Assembly (NCBI RefSeq): GCF_041228105.1
Contig: NZ_CP166097.1
Coordinates: 3,100,001 to 3,164,000 of the forward strand
Direction of reading: 5' to 3'
Source of the DNA: Pectobacterium aroidearum
Lineage (GTDB): Bacteria; Pseudomonadota; Gammaproteobacteria; Enterobacterales; Enterobacteriaceae
DNA: 64,000 nucleotides
The notes under the pieces were generated by a model. It was given only the letters and a program-made list of their open reading frames with translations, was not told where the DNA came from and did not search any database. The position numbers and the translations under genes are program-made. Below are positions 51,239-61,445 of this stretch, piece by piece. Position 1 is the first letter of the stretch. Each line of letters opens with the position of its first letter.

Positions 51239-51512
51239 TATACTCTAAATAATTCGAATTTCAGGCAGGCGGCAAGCGAAGGACAAATTCGTCAGGAATG
51301 AATTTGACCAGCCAACGGCTGGCCTTCGGTGAGAGACAGGATGTCTCTCATTTCATCCCGATGAGCTTACACAAGTAAGTGATTCGGGTGAGTGACAAAT
51401 CTGCCAGAGGCAGGTTTGAACGCTGCTTGCAGCGGCCCCAACGGGGCGAGGTACACGTAAGTGTGCCGAGTAGCGCAGCCAACGTACATGAAATTTGAAG
51501 GATGACGAGTAT
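51239..51512. repeat. Intergenic palindromic repeat, long copy: chain of eight hairpins
   Basis: This 274-base element has the ends and core of the 44394 repeat, with two blocks of extra hairpins inserted. Stems in order: 51284-51306 (7 bp), 51308-51322 (6 bp), 51330-51350 (8 bp), core 51357-51388, 51396-51418 (10 bp, one G-T), 51421-51434 (6 bp), 51435-51447 (5 bp) and 51451-51466 (6 bp with a wobble). Loops are mostly 2-9 bases. It lies between yeiW and efpL, in the region upstream of efpL. Confidence 0.85.
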
Positions 51513-51584
51513 CACTTGCCTGAACTCTTCGGCGCGAGTAACGTGTCGCCACAAAAATCACACTCCTTATAGCAGGTAATTTTT

Positions 51585-52157
51585 ATGGCAAGAGCGAACG
51601 AGATTAAACGTGGTATGGTCGTTAACTATAACGACAAGTTATTGCTGGTAAAGGATATCGATGTCCAAAGCCCCAGCGCCCGTGGTGCCAGCACGCTATA
51701 CAAAATGCGTTTTTCTGATGTACGTACCGGGCTGAAAGTGGAAGAGCGTTTTAAAGGCGATGATATTCTCGACACCATCACGCTGACACGCCGCACGGTC
51801 ACCTTCTCTTATATTGATGGCGACGAATACGTCTTTATGGATGATGAGGACTACACCCCTTACCTCTTCAAAAAAGATCAAATAGAAGAAGAGCTACTGT
51901 TTATCCCTGAAGGCGGTATGCCAGGAATTCAGGTCTTGAGCTGGGACGGCCAGATCATCGCGCTGGAACTGCCACAAACAGTAGATCTGGAAATCGTGGA
52001 TACGGCTCCGGGTATTAAAGGTGCATCCGCCAGTGCGCGCAACAAGCCTGCCACCATGAGCACAGGCCTGACCATCCCTGTTCCAGAATACCTGAGCGCG
52101 GGTGAAAAAATCCGTATTCATATTCCAGAACGTCGCTATATGGGCCGCGCAGACTAA
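51585..52157 (+). CDS. yeiP: Elongation factor P-like protein EfpL (YeiP)
   Basis: EF-P paralogue acting on the ribosome to relieve stalling. The 190-residue protein has three OB/KOW-like domains: KOW-like [28 protein letters not shown] in part (1-65), a middle domain with [18 protein letters not shown], and a C-terminal OB domain ending in [19 protein letters not shown]. Its domain I loop SPSARGAS has Arg where EF-P has its modified Lys, as expected for EfpL. Upstream lies the long hairpin repeat. Confidence 0.95.
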   Translation: MARANEIKRGMVVNYNDKLLLVKDIDVQSPSARGASTLYKMRFSDVRTGLKVEERFKGDDILDTITLTRRTVTFSYIDGDEYVFMDDEDYTPYLFKKDQIEEELLFIPEGGMPGIQVLSWDGQIIALELPQTVDLEIVDTAPGIKGASASARNKPATMSTGLTIPVPEYLSAGEKIRIHIPERRYMGRAD

Positions 52158-52162
52158 GAGTC

Positions 52163-52310
52163 CATCCCAGTAAGCGTTATTAGCGTTATTGATGCAGTCA
52201 GTTTGGACACGGACAGCGCGCAGAAACCGGAGCGTACACGTAGTCCGTGAGGATTTCGAGCACTGCCCAGGTTCAAAATGACAAATAAATAAAATAGCGC
52301 TAATGGGATA
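52163..52310. repeat. Intergenic repeat with inverted ends
   Basis: About 148 bases with related inverted ends: CATCCCAGTAAGCGTTATT at the left, and the complement of AAATAGCGCTAATGGGAT at the right (TIR about 18 bases, imperfect). The interior has GCGCAGAAACCGGAGCGTAC and GAGGATTTCGAGCACTGCCC, which I recall as a common Pectobacterium intergenic motif. It starts 6 bases after the efpL stop. It looks like a MITE-type, non-coding element. Confidence 0.6.
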
Positions 52311-52405
52311 AGCTCAAGGATGAAACCTCGTGCGATCAGCGCGATACTTGTCGCCGGGTGATACATCCGGCACACGTAAACCCTCCACACACATAGGAGC
52401 CTGCC

Positions 52406-53392
52406 ATGCTAACGAAAGTCAATTTGATTACGGGGTTTCTGGGGAGTGGGAAAACCACCACTATCCGTCATCTTCTGTCACAAAAGCCAGAAGACGAAGT
52501 TTGGGCGGTGCTGGTCAATGAATTCGGCGAAGTAGGCATTGACGGCGCACTACTGGCAGACAGCGGCGCAGTACTAAAAGAGATTCCCGGCGGTTGCATG
52601 TGCTGCGTGAACGGTCTGCCTATGCAGGTTGGTCTGAATATGCTGCTCCAACAGAAAAAGCCTCACCGTCTGCTCATCGAACCCACAGGGCTCGGCCACC
52701 CAAAACAAATTCTCTCATTGCTGACAAGCGATATCTATCAGCCCTGGCTGACATTGCAGTCCACGCTGTGCCTGCTGGATGCGCGTCAGTTAAGCGATTC
52801 TCGTTACACGGGAAATGAAAATTTCCGTGACCAGCTTGCCGCCGCTGACATTATTATTGCCAACAAGCGTGACACTTATAACGCCGACGATCTCGCAGCC
52901 TTACAGCAGTGGCAGCAGGCGAGCGGCGACGGGCGGCAAATTATCGAAGCCAGTGAGGGAAAGATTGACCGACAACTGCTCGATCAATCGCGACACAACT
53001 TGCGAGAACTACCGGATGGCGCTCATCACCACTCGCATAAACCCACAAATGGTCTGGCCGCGCTGCAATTACCGGGTGGGCAATCCTGGCGCCGTTCTCT
53101 CAATCAGGGACAGGGATATCACGCCTGCGGCTGGATATTCGCCCCTGAAACCGCTTTTGATACTGCGGCCCTGCTGGACTGGGTTCGTCTTTCTCCCGTA
53201 AACCGAGTTAAAGGAGTCATGCGTATAAAAGAAGGGACGCTTGTCGTTAACCGTCAGGGACACGATCTTCATATAGAAACCCGATCGGCGGCACCGATGG
53301 ATAGCCGTATCGAAATCATCAATGAAACACCAGCAGAATGGAACACGTTACAAGCCTCATTGTTAAAGGCTCGTTTAGCTAACGTGGACTAA
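52406..53392 (+). CDS. yeiR: Zinc-binding G3E GTPase YeiR
   Basis: COG0523 metallochaperone-like GTPase, 328 residues, cytosolic. It has Walker A GFLGSGKTTT (10-19), the metal site GGCMCCVNG with CXCC (about 67-75), Walker B-like LLIEPTGLGHP, and GTP-specificity NKRD. A His-rich stretch (AHHHSHKP, about 207-214) may bind zinc. The C-terminal CobW_C domain has YHACGWIF. The start ATG follows AGGAG. E. coli YeiR is a Zn-binding GTPase of the same length; neighbours are also the same. Confidence 0.94.
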   Translation: MLTKVNLITGFLGSGKTTTIRHLLSQKPEDEVWAVLVNEFGEVGIDGALLADSGAVLKEIPGGCMCCVNGLPMQVGLNMLLQQKKPHRLLIEPTGLGHPKQILSLLTSDIYQPWLTLQSTLCLLDARQLSDSRYTGNENFRDQLAAADIIIANKRDTYNADDLAALQQWQQASGDGRQIIEASEGKIDRQLLDQSRHNLRELPDGAHHHSHKPTNGLAALQLPGGQSWRRSLNQGQGYHACGWIFAPETAFDTAALLDWVRLSPVNRVKGVMRIKEGTLVVNRQGHDLHIETRSAAPMDSRIEIINETPAEWNTLQASLLKARLANVD

Positions 53393-53430
53393 ACTGGAGT
53401 TTTTTCGTCTTTATTTGGATGCTTTGCCTT

Positions 53431-54132
53431 ATGTCATTTGCTCGTTTTTCTTCTATTGTCGTGCTCAATGTATTGGGCATTAGTTTGTTTTTATCCTGGT
53501 ATCTACTCGAAAACCATGGATTTTGGTTCACACTTGATAGCCATATCTTTTTCTATTTCAATCGACTCTTAGTCGATAGTCCGACGTTTTTACATCTGGT
53601 TGCCATTACCAACAACCGCGCCTTTGACGGCTGTGCGCTCATTGCGATGGGCCTGCTGTATCTGTCGTTTTATCTGAAAGCCACGCCCGCAGAGCGCCGC
53701 CGTTTATTGATCATCGGCTTTGTCATGCTGCTCACCGCAGTGACGCTGAATCAGGCGGGGCATTTATTACCTGTACAACACGCCAGCCCGACACTCTATT
53801 TTAACGACATCAACCGCGTTTCAGACTTAACGGGTATTCCGACCAAAGATGCTTCATCGGACAGTTTCCCTGGCGACCACGGCATGATGCTGATGATCTT
53901 TGCCGCTTTTATGCTGCGCTATTTCACCCGCACCGCTTTCGCCATCGCCCTGGTCATCATGGTGATCTTCTCATTACCTCGCATCATGATTGGCGCCCAT
54001 TGGTTTACCGATATTGCCGTCGGCTCGCTCTCAGTTGTTTTAGTTGGCCTGAGCTGGTGGTTATTAACGCCAGCAAGCGATGCCGCTATTGCTCTGTTAG
54101 ACCGACTATTACCTAAAAAACGGACAGTATAA
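53431..54132 (+). CDS. lpxT: Lipid A 1-diphosphate synthase LpxT
   Basis: Inner-membrane PAP2-family phosphotransferase that adds a phosphate from undecaprenyl pyrophosphate to lipid A position 1 on the periplasmic side. The product, 233 residues from this start, has about six transmembrane segments and the PAP2 motifs KDASSDSFPGDHGMM and RIMIGAHWFTDIAVG with catalytic histidines. LVAITNNRAFDG matches E. coli LpxT. An ATG four codons upstream (53419) is equally possible; neither has a strong ribosome site. Confidence 0.92.
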   Translation: MSFARFSSIVVLNVLGISLFLSWYLLENHGFWFTLDSHIFFYFNRLLVDSPTFLHLVAITNNRAFDGCALIAMGLLYLSFYLKATPAERRRLLIIGFVMLLTAVTLNQAGHLLPVQHASPTLYFNDINRVSDLTGIPTKDASSDSFPGDHGMMLMIFAAFMLRYFTRTAFAIALVIMVIFSLPRIMIGAHWFTDIAVGSLSVVLVGLSWWLLTPASDAAIALLDRLLPKKRTV

Positions 54133-54454
54133 ATCTCTATGATTTCAGATTTTTTACATCGACATTTTTTAGCTGAATACATCATTAAATCTTATAAATA
54201 AAATAGTTAAAACTTCTCGCAATCCTGCTGCTGTTACGGTAGTCTCGTTCAAGTTTGCTTTTTAGCGCATACTGAACTAACAGCAGCAAGAGAAATAATG
54301 TGCATTCCGGCACACTTTCGCTGATGAGTGTTTGGCTAAGAAGAAACTCTGTTTTAGTCTGAGTCTCGTTTTCGTTTGGCATTTATGCCCCAGTGAAATG
54401 GGGATACTACATAGCGATATTTATCGTTAAGGACAGCAAGGGAACATAACAATA
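54133..54454. other. mepS upstream region
   Basis: This 322-base gap includes a long-range 11-bp inverted repeat TGCTGCTGTTA (54226-54236) with TAACAGCAGCA (54278-54288), and a small hairpin TGTGC/GCACA around 54299-54313. Together they could fold a structured leader for mepS. A 65-codon minus-strand frame here is not credible. Confidence 0.5.
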
Positions 54455-55039
54455 ATGGTCAAGTCTCAACCGATTCTGAGATATATCTGGCGGGCAGTGC
54501 CTGCCGTCGCGGTAGCAATGATGCTCTCCGCATGTGGAAGTAACAGTGCATATAACCATAAAGCTCAAACTGATATGCATGCAGTTAATGATAAAGATGG
54601 TCTTTTACTGCAAGCCTCTCAGGATGAATTTGAAGCATTGGTTCGTAATGTGGACATCAAGTCCAAATTGCTCAACCAATATGCCAGTTGGAAAGGTGTT
54701 CGTTACCGCTTAGGTGGTGATAGTCGCCGTGGCATTGATTGCTCAGCTTTCGTTCAGCGCACTTTCCGCGAACAGTTTGGCATGGATTTACCGCGTTCAA
54801 CCTATGAACAGCAAGAGATGGGCCAGAAAATTCAGCGCAACAAACTGCGCGTTGGCGATCTTGTTCTGTTCCGTGCGGGTTCAACCGGACGCCACGTTGG
54901 CATTTATCTCGGCAACGATCAGTTCGTCCACGCGTCAACCAGCAGCGGCGTCATTATTTCAAAAATGACGGAAGACTACTGGAATAAGCGTTATCAAGAA
55001 GGACGCCGTGTTCTGAGTAAAGGAACCACTACCAGCTAA
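54455..55039 (+). CDS. mepS: Murein DD-endopeptidase MepS (Spr)
   Basis: Outer-membrane lipoprotein hydrolase that cuts D-Ala-mDAP cross-links and allows peptidoglycan growth. The 194-residue precursor has a signal peptide with lipobox LSAC (lipid-modified Cys at about residue 27) and an NlpC/P60 domain: catalytic Cys in GIDCSAF (about 96), His in GRHVGIYLG (about 147) and FVHAS. Length is close to E. coli Spr (188). A strong terminator follows. It is monocistronic with a long leader. Confidence 0.95.
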   Translation: MVKSQPILRYIWRAVPAVAVAMMLSACGSNSAYNHKAQTDMHAVNDKDGLLLQASQDEFEALVRNVDIKSKLLNQYASWKGVRYRLGGDSRRGIDCSAFVQRTFREQFGMDLPRSTYEQQEMGQKIQRNKLRVGDLVLFRAGSTGRHVGIYLGNDQFVHASTSSGVIISKMTEDYWNKRYQEGRRVLSKGTTTS

Positions 55040-55120
55040 GCCATATCCGCGCCCTTGCTGTGATATTGCTTTGTTTGTAAGAGAACCTTGCTGTTAGCCA
55101 ACGAAACGAGACGACATCAA

Positions 55121-55149
55121 CGCCGCTTATAACAAGCGGCGTTTTTTTA
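55121..55149 (+). terminator. Rho-independent terminator of mepS
   Basis: An 8-bp perfect stem CGCCGCTT/AAGCGGCG with loop ATAAC is followed by seven T. Confidence 0.93.
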
Positions 55150-55150
55150 T

Positions 55151-55220
55151 GATGGACATCCCTGTCCATCACCCTACAGGCCGTTGCTACGCAACGTTGA
55201 AAAACGTTCCCTACGTTTTT
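55151..55220. repeat. Chain of three small hairpins
   Basis: Stems GATGGACA/TGTCCATC (55151-55170), CGTTGC/GCAACG (55182-55196) and AAAAACGT/ACGTTTTT (55200-55220) follow one another with loops of 3-5 bases. The style is that of the hairpins inserted in the 51239 repeat, but its end sequences are absent. Confidence 0.7.
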
Positions 55221-55505
55221 TTATGCTCGCTTTTCACTCGAAGATTGCAGCACCTCCCCCCTTCTGCGGCGCACTGCGCAAAATATGACTAACTCAACAA
55301 CCTGAAACACTAACAGGCCGTGATTAAGGTAGGTTTATCACCTGATTTCATGATAAAAAGAAAACACACAGCTTCCCGATGGGAATGTTAATTATTTCAA
55401 GAACTTTATGTCGATGAAATCGGCATTGTTGATGTTACTGTATGGAACGTCTGCATCAGACGATACCCCACCAGACGACATCCGTTCGCAGGAGATTACC
55501 GTCAG

Positions 55506-57314
55506 ATGTTAAAACGCGTTATCGCTGCCGTATTGCTTTGCACGGCCCATTTTGGCGTGCAGGCTGAAACGATTGAAAACAGCACCCGCTTTGCACTTTT
55601 AGGTGAACCCAAATATGCCGAGAACTTCAGCCATTTTGACTATGTCAATCCTGATGCTCCCAAGGGCGGCAGCATTACCCTCAGCGCACTAGGTACCTTT
55701 GATAATTTCAACCGTTTCGCACTACGTGGCGTAGCCGCAGCCCGTACGGAACGGCTCTACGATTCGCTTTTCACTTCTTCTGATGACGAACCCGGCAGCT
55801 ATTATCCGCTGGTCGCGCTGACGACACGCCATTCAGCGGATTTCCGCTGGATTGAAATAGAGATGAATCCCAAAGCTCGCTTTCATGACGGCTCACCGAT
55901 CACCGCAGCTGACGTGGCATTCACCTATAACATGTTTATGACACAGGGCGTGCCTCAGTTCCGCATCTATTTTAAAGACGTTACCGCCAAAGCGATTGCG
56001 CCGCTGACCGTACGTTTTGATTTTCCCGTGTCCGACAAAAACCGCATGTTCAGCTTGTTGACTCTACCTATCATGCCGGAGAAGTTCTGGAAGAATCATA
56101 AATTTAGCGAGCCGCTATCGTACCCACCACCTGCCAGTGGCCCTTACCGCATTACCGCCTATCGAACGGGGCAATATGTCACCTATTCACGCGTAAAAGA
56201 CTACTGGGGTGCCGATCTGCCGGTCAATAAAGGTCAGTACAATTTCGACAAAATTCGCTACGACTACTATCTGGACGACAGCGTCGCGCTGGAAGCCTTT
56301 AAAGCGGGAGCCTTCGATCTGCGAGAGGAAGGATCGCCCAAAAACTGGGCGACCCAATATCAGGGTGGCAACTTTGCGCGTGGCTACATCATTAAGCAGG
56401 ATCAGGTTAATCAATCCGCCCAAGATACGCGTTGGCTAGCATTCAATATCCAGCGGCCGCTGTTCCAGGATCGTCGCGTACGTCAGGCGTTAGCTCTGGC
56501 GTTTGACTTCAACTGGATGAACAAGGCGCTGTATTACAACGCCTATCAACGCACAGACAGCTATTTCCAAAACACCGAGTATGCCGCTAAAGGCGAACCC
56601 ACCGCTGAGGAATTGGCCTGGCTGACGCCGCTCAAAGACAAAGTACCCGCCGAAGTCTTTGGTCCTAGCTATCAACCGCCCTCCTCCGACGGCAGCGGCT
56701 ATGACCGACAAAATTGGCTTAAGGCACTCAAGCTGCTGGAAGAGGCAGGTTGGGAATTGAAAGATCAGAAGCTGGTTAGTAGCAAAACTGGGCAGCCGTT
56801 TACGTTTGAGCTGCTGCTGCCAAGCGCAGGTAACTCGCAGTATGTCCTACCTTTTCAGCAGAGCCTGAAAAAATTGGGTATCACCATGAACGTGCGTAAT
56901 ATCGATAGCACGCAGTTCAACAACCGTATTCGTAAGCGAGATTTCGATATGACGGCAATGGTGTACCCTGCTTTCCTCTACCCCAGTGACAACCTGCAAA
57001 TGTACTGGAGCTCGCAGTACATCAATTCAAGCTACAACAGACCCGGCGTCAGCGATCCCGCCATTGATTCTCTCGTCGAGGAAATCGTTAAGCATCAGGG
57101 GCAAAAAGCACCACTACTGTCATTAGGCCGCGCGCTGGACAGGGTATTGACCTGGAATCAGTTCATGATTCCGATGTGGTATTCCAATCATGACCGCTTT
57201 GCCTATTGGAACAAGTTTGCCATGCCTGCTGTACGCCCGGCCTATTCGCTAGGTTTTGATGGCTGGTGGTTCGATACCCAACAGGCGGCGACGCTGCCCG
57301 CAGAGCGACGTTAA
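55506..57314 (+). CDS. yejA: Peptide ABC transporter substrate-binding protein YejA
   Basis: Periplasmic oligopeptide-binding protein of the yejABEF importer, which in E. coli takes up microcin C and is linked to resistance to host peptides. The 602-residue precursor has a signal peptide (cleavage after VQA, about residue 20) and an SBP_bac_5 domain, with FSHFDYVNPDAPKGGSITL at the start and RRVRQALALAFDFNWMN in the middle. Length matches E. coli YejA (604). The start follows GGAG at about 10 bases. First gene of the operon. Confidence 0.95.
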   Translation: MLKRVIAAVLLCTAHFGVQAETIENSTRFALLGEPKYAENFSHFDYVNPDAPKGGSITLSALGTFDNFNRFALRGVAAARTERLYDSLFTSSDDEPGSYYPLVALTTRHSADFRWIEIEMNPKARFHDGSPITAADVAFTYNMFMTQGVPQFRIYFKDVTAKAIAPLTVRFDFPVSDKNRMFSLLTLPIMPEKFWKNHKFSEPLSYPPPASGPYRITAYRTGQYVTYSRVKDYWGADLPVNKGQYNFDKIRYDYYLDDSVALEAFKAGAFDLREEGSPKNWATQYQGGNFARGYIIKQDQVNQSAQDTRWLAFNIQRPLFQDRRVRQALALAFDFNWMNKALYYNAYQRTDSYFQNTEYAAKGEPTAEELAWLTPLKDKVPAEVFGPSYQPPSSDGSGYDRQNWLKALKLLEEAGWELKDQKLVSSKTGQPFTFELLLPSAGNSQYVLPFQQSLKKLGITMNVRNIDSTQFNNRIRKRDFDMTAMVYPAFLYPSDNLQMYWSSQYINSSYNRPGVSDPAIDSLVEEIVKHQGQKAPLLSLGRALDRVLTWNQFMIPMWYSNHDRFAYWNKFAMPAVRPAYSLGFDGWWFDTQQAATLPAERR

Positions 57315-57323
57315 GGAATCAAT

Positions 57324-58421
57324 ATGGGAACGTATCTGTTACGCCGCCTCTTGCTGGTCATTCCAACTCTGTGGGCGATTATCACGATTAATTTTTTCAT
57401 TGTACAAATTGCCCCTGGTGGCCCGGTGGATCAGGCCATCGCGGCAATTGAAATGGGACACGGCAGCGGCTATACCGCCAATAGCGGAATGGATGCAGGG
57501 ATGGCACGCACTGGCACCAGCGGTGCCCCCAATATCGAGAATGCTTATAGAGGCTCACGCGGGCTCGACCCGGAGGTCATCGAGGAAATCACCAAACGCT
57601 ATGGCTTCGATAAACCGATCCATGAGCGCTATTTTAAACTGCTGTGGGATTACGTCCGTTTTGACTTCGGCGACAGCCTGTTTCGCGGCTCTTCGGTGAT
57701 GCAACTGATTAAAGAAAGCATGCCGGTATCAATCACATTGGGACTATGGAGTACGCTGATCGTCTACCTGATTTCTATTCCTCTTGGCATCAAGAAAGCG
57801 GTGAAGAACGGTACGCCTTTCGATACCTGGAGCAGTACGTTAATCATTATCGGTTATGCGATCCCGGCGTTTTTGTTTGCGATCATTTTGATTGTGCTGT
57901 TCGCCGGCGGCAGTTATCTAGATTGGTTCCCGCTTCGAGGGCTGGTTTCCAGCAATTTTGATACTCTGCCGTGGTACAGCAAGGTTACCGACTATTTGTG
58001 GCACATCGCATTACCCGTTATCGCGTCCGTGATTGGCGGTTTTGCTACCCTCACCATGCTCACCAAGAACTCGTTTATGGATGAGATTCGTAAGCAATAC
58101 GTGGTTACCGCACGCGCTAAAGGGCTGGATGAAAAAAGTATTCTCTACCGCCATGTGTTCCGTAATGCCATGCTGCTGGTGATCGCCGGTTTCCCCGCCA
58201 CCTTTATCAGTATGTTTTTCACCGGCTCGCTGCTGATTGAGGTGATGTTCTCTCTCAACGGGTTGGGCCTGCTGGGCTATGACGCGACGCTGCAACGTGA
58301 CTATCCCGTCATGTTCGGTACGCTGTATATCTTCACGCTGATCGGCCTACTGCTTAATATCGTCAGTGACATGACTTATACGCTGGTGGATCCGCGTATC
58401 GATTTTGAGGGACGCCAATGA
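57324..58421 (+). CDS. yejB: Peptide ABC transporter permease YejB
   Basis: DppB/OppB-type inner-membrane permease, 365 residues, six transmembrane segments. It has [20 protein letters not shown] at the N-terminus, a large periplasmic loop about 35-110, and the EAA-type loop [24 protein letters not shown] (about 250-275). It starts 9 bases after yejA and overlaps yejE by four bases. Length matches E. coli YejB (364). Confidence 0.95.
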   Translation: MGTYLLRRLLLVIPTLWAIITINFFIVQIAPGGPVDQAIAAIEMGHGSGYTANSGMDAGMARTGTSGAPNIENAYRGSRGLDPEVIEEITKRYGFDKPIHERYFKLLWDYVRFDFGDSLFRGSSVMQLIKESMPVSITLGLWSTLIVYLISIPLGIKKAVKNGTPFDTWSSTLIIIGYAIPAFLFAIILIVLFAGGSYLDWFPLRGLVSSNFDTLPWYSKVTDYLWHIALPVIASVIGGFATLTMLTKNSFMDEIRKQYVVTARAKGLDEKSILYRHVFRNAMLLVIAGFPATFISMFFTGSLLIEVMFSLNGLGLLGYDATLQRDYPVMFGTLYIFTLIGLLLNIVSDMTYTLVDPRIDFEGRQ

Positions 58422-59443
58422 GCCGCTTAAGCCCGATTAATCAGGCGCGCTGGGCGCGTTTTAAAAGTAATCGCCGCGGTTACTGGTCGCTGTGGATTTT
58501 TATGGTGCTGTTTATCGTCAGCCTGTTTTCTGAGCTTATCGCCAATGATAAACCGCTGCTGGTGAAATATGACGGCCAGTTCTATACGCCAGCGCTCATT
58601 GACCACAGCGAGAGGACATTCGGCGGGCAGTTGGATACCACCGCCGACTTCCGCGATCCCTATATCGCCGAACGTATCAACAGCCACGGCTGGGCCATCT
58701 GGCCGCTGATTCACTACAGCTATGACACCATCAACTACGCCACGACGGCTTCCTTCCCATCTGCGCCAAACTGGCAGAACTGGCTGGGCACGGACAGCCA
58801 GGGGAAAGACGTGGTCGCACAGGTACTGTATGGCTTCCGTATCTCACTGCTGTTCGGTCTGGCGCTCACGATCCTGTCCAGCGTGATTGGTATCGCCGTC
58901 GGGGCGACACAGGGCTACTACGGCGGGCGTCTCGACCTCTGGGGTCAACGCTTTATCGAAGTCTGGTCCGGGATGCCAACACTATTTCTCATCATCCTGC
59001 TGTCCAGCGTGATTCAGCCGGATTTCTGGTGGCTATTAGGCATTACCGTCCTTTTCGGCTGGATGAGTCTGGTTGGCGTAGTACGAGCCGAATTTTTGCG
59101 TACCCGCAACTTTGACTATATTCGCGCCGCGCAGGCGATGGGCGTCAGCGATCGCGCGATTATGTTCCGTTGTATGTTGCCAAACGCGATGGTCGCTACG
59201 CTGACTTATCTGCCCTTCATTCTCTGCGGCTCGATTACCACGCTGACATCGTTAGACTTTCTTGGCTTTGGTCTACCGATGGGCTCGCCATCATTAGGTA
59301 CCTTATTGCTGGAAGGGAAAAATAACCTTCAGGCACCGTGGCTCGGTATTACCGTGTTTATGGTGCTTTCTATCGTGCTTTCCTTACTCATCTTTATCGG
59401 CGAAGCGGTGCGCGACGCCTTTGACCCTAGCAAGGCGCATTAA
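58418..59443 (+). CDS. yejE: Peptide ABC transporter permease YejE
   Basis: DppC/OppC-type permease, 341 residues, six transmembrane segments. The N-terminus has [21 protein letters not shown], followed by a periplasmic insertion. [25 protein letters not shown] and the EAA loop [24 protein letters not shown] are diagnostic. Its start lies within the yejB end (ATGA), and yejF begins right after its stop. Length equals E. coli YejE (341). Confidence 0.95.
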   Translation: MSRLSPINQARWARFKSNRRGYWSLWIFMVLFIVSLFSELIANDKPLLVKYDGQFYTPALIDHSERTFGGQLDTTADFRDPYIAERINSHGWAIWPLIHYSYDTINYATTASFPSAPNWQNWLGTDSQGKDVVAQVLYGFRISLLFGLALTILSSVIGIAVGATQGYYGGRLDLWGQRFIEVWSGMPTLFLIILLSSVIQPDFWWLLGITVLFGWMSLVGVVRAEFLRTRNFDYIRAAQAMGVSDRAIMFRCMLPNAMVATLTYLPFILCGSITTLTSLDFLGFGLPMGSPSLGTLLLEGKNNLQAPWLGITVFMVLSIVLSLLIFIGEAVRDAFDPSKAH

Positions 59444-59444
59444 T

Positions 59445-61061
59445 ATGTCCAGTTCACCTTTATTGCAGATAGATAATCTCAGCATTGCCTTCCGCAAAGG
59501 CGATCAGGAGCAACGGGTGGTTGACCAGCTTTCACTGACGGTGAATGCAGGCGAGACGCTGGCGCTGGTCGGTGAATCAGGCTCGGGTAAGAGCGTCACT
59601 GCGCTGTCGGTTTTGCGTTTGCTCCCTTCCCCGCCCGTCATTTATCCACATGGAGATATCCGCTTCGCAGGACAATCGCTGCTGCATGCTGATGAAAAAA
59701 CACTGCGCCAGATACGCGGCAATCGGATCGCAATGATCTTTCAGGAACCGATGGTGTCGCTTAATCCTTTGCAAAGCATTGAGAAACAGCTGATTGAAGT
59801 GCTTTCACTTCACCGGGGCATGCGCACCGAGGCAGCCCGCAGCGAAGTCATCACCTGTCTGGATCGCGTAGGGATTCGTCAGGCGAAAAGCCGATTGAAT
59901 GATTTTCCGCACCAGCTTTCCGGCGGGGAACGCCAGCGCGTCATGATTGCAATGGCGCTGCTGACACAGCCGGATTTACTGATTGCCGATGAACCCACGA
60001 CGGCGTTGGACGTGACCGTTCAGGCGCAAATATTGAAATTGCTGAACGAGCTGAAACAAGAACTGGGAATGAGTTTACTGTTCATCACCCACAACCTGAA
60101 TATTGTCCGTCAGCTAGCAGATAACGTATCGGTCATGAAAGCTGGTCAGGCCGTGGAGCACAATCGCTGTCAGCAACTTTTCAGTGCACCGCAGCACCCC
60201 TATACGCGCCAGTTGCTGGATGCAGAACCCTCAGGCGAACCGCTTCCGGTGACAGATGACGGTGAACCACTCCTGCGGGTGGAAAAACTGCACGTTTCGT
60301 TTCCCATCAAACGCGGCCTTTTGCGCCGTACGGTTGATGAAAAACAGGTAGTGAACGATATCAATTTCACCTTGCGGCGCGGCGAAAGTCTCGGTTTGGT
60401 AGGAGAATCCGGCTCAGGTAAAAGCACGACCGGGTTAGCGCTACTGCGCCTGATTCAATCACGCGGTGATATCTGGTTTGACGGCCAGCCTTTACAGGGG
60501 CTCACCCGTAAGCAAATGCTGCCTTTCCGCCATCGGATTCAGGTTGTTTTTCAGGATCCGAACTCCGCGCTGAACCCGCGGCTGAACGTGGAGCAAATTA
60601 TTGCTGAGGGGTTGACCGTTCATCATAAGTTGAGCAAAGAAGCGCGCGACCAGCGGGTGGTTGAAGCGATGCAGGAAGTCGGGCTGGATCCTACGACCCG
60701 CTATCGCTATCCCTCCGAGTTTTCCGGCGGCCAACGCCAGCGTATCGCTATCGCTCGTGCCCTGATACTGCAACCGGAGTTGCTGATCCTTGATGAACCG
60801 ACATCATCGCTGGACAGAACGGTTCAGGCACAAATTCTGGCATTGCTGAAATCATTGCAGGAAAAGCACAAGATCGCCTATCTGTTTATCAGTCATGATT
60901 TGCAGGTTATCCGCTCGCTGTGCCATCAGGTGATTGTGTTACGACAGGGCGAAGTGGTTGAGCAAGGAGAATGCAAAGCGGTATTCACGCACCCTGCTGA
61001 ACATTACACGCGGGAATTACTACAGTTTTCATCTTACTCGACGGAAACACCGTCGGCATAG
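59445..61061 (+). CDS. yejF: Peptide ABC transporter ATP-binding protein YejF
   Basis: Fused double ATPase (DppD plus DppF type), 538 residues, powering YejABE. The first half has Walker [10 protein letters not shown], signature LSGGERQR and Walker [13 protein letters not shown]; the second has [17 protein letters not shown] and [15 protein letters not shown] 59445, directly after the yejE stop, gives [16 protein letters not shown]; the frame reaches 8 codons further up. Length is close to E. coli YejF (529). A bidirectional terminator follows. Confidence 0.95.
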   Translation: MSSSPLLQIDNLSIAFRKGDQEQRVVDQLSLTVNAGETLALVGESGSGKSVTALSVLRLLPSPPVIYPHGDIRFAGQSLLHADEKTLRQIRGNRIAMIFQEPMVSLNPLQSIEKQLIEVLSLHRGMRTEAARSEVITCLDRVGIRQAKSRLNDFPHQLSGGERQRVMIAMALLTQPDLLIADEPTTALDVTVQAQILKLLNELKQELGMSLLFITHNLNIVRQLADNVSVMKAGQAVEHNRCQQLFSAPQHPYTRQLLDAEPSGEPLPVTDDGEPLLRVEKLHVSFPIKRGLLRRTVDEKQVVNDINFTLRRGESLGLVGESGSGKSTTGLALLRLIQSRGDIWFDGQPLQGLTRKQMLPFRHRIQVVFQDPNSALNPRLNVEQIIAEGLTVHHKLSKEARDQRVVEAMQEVGLDPTTRYRYPSEFSGGQRQRIAIARALILQPELLILDEPTSSLDRTVQAQILALLKSLQEKHKIAYLFISHDLQVIRSLCHQVIVLRQGEVVEQGECKAVFTHPAEHYTRELLQFSSYSTETPSA

Positions 61062-61071
61062 ATGAGAGAAT

Positions 61072-61100
61072 ACCACAGCGCCAGTTTCTGACGCTGTGGT
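61072..61100. terminator. Bidirectional terminator between yejF and yejG
   Basis: ACCACAGCG/CGCTGTGGT outside and CAG/CTG inside, separated by one mismatch, with loop TTT, fill the 39-base gap between the convergent genes. Confidence 0.82.
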
Positions 61101-61445
61101 TTAAAAGGGGTATTGTGCCGATACGGACTCAGCGATAGCGACACCAACGTTCTTCAGACGGCACATTGCCGTACTTTCATCATTGCGATGCAAAAACAGG
61201 CACGGTTCGCCTTCCCATTCCAGAACGGCGCATTCAACCTGAATTTCAGATAGAGACTGATGTAACTGGTGCATGATTTTCCATGCAATATCGCCGTCAT
61301 GACTCAACAGCTTGAGGCCAATCAGGTTATTCTCTTCTTCTCTGCCGCTCAGCGGAATCGGTTCAACATTGACGCCTGCAAAACCCGATAACCAGCGATA
61401 ACTTTGCGGCAAACGATGAACTACCGAAAGTTGGAAACTGTCCAC
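61101..61445 (-). CDS. yejG: Conserved protein YejG
   Basis: Small cytosolic protein of unknown function, 114 residues, exactly the E. coli YejG length when started at GTG 61445. [20 protein letters not shown] aligns with the E. coli start, and GAGG lies 9 bases upstream; an ATG nine codons further up has no such support. [24 protein letters not shown] and [12 protein letters not shown] are the conserved blocks. It lies between yejF and bcr as in E. coli. In E. coli yejG has been linked to aminoglycoside tolerance; I would not press that here. Confidence 0.9.
   Translation of the reverse strand: MDSFQLSVVHRLPQSYRWLSGFAGVNVEPIPLSGREEENNLIGLKLLSHDGDIAWKIMHQLHQSLSEIQVECAVLEWEGEPCLFLHRNDESTAMCRLKNVGVAIAESVSAQYPF

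Larger units (their letters stand above)
55040..55505. other. Intergenic region mepS - yejA
   Basis: This 466-base gap holds the mepS terminator (55121-55149), a chain of three hairpins (55151-55220), and then about 285 bases of yejA upstream DNA without a feature I recognise. Confidence 0.6.

Noticed and set aside
52154..52390. 78-codon minus-strand frame between efpL and yeiR
   Set aside because: It lies almost wholly within the MITE-like repeat.
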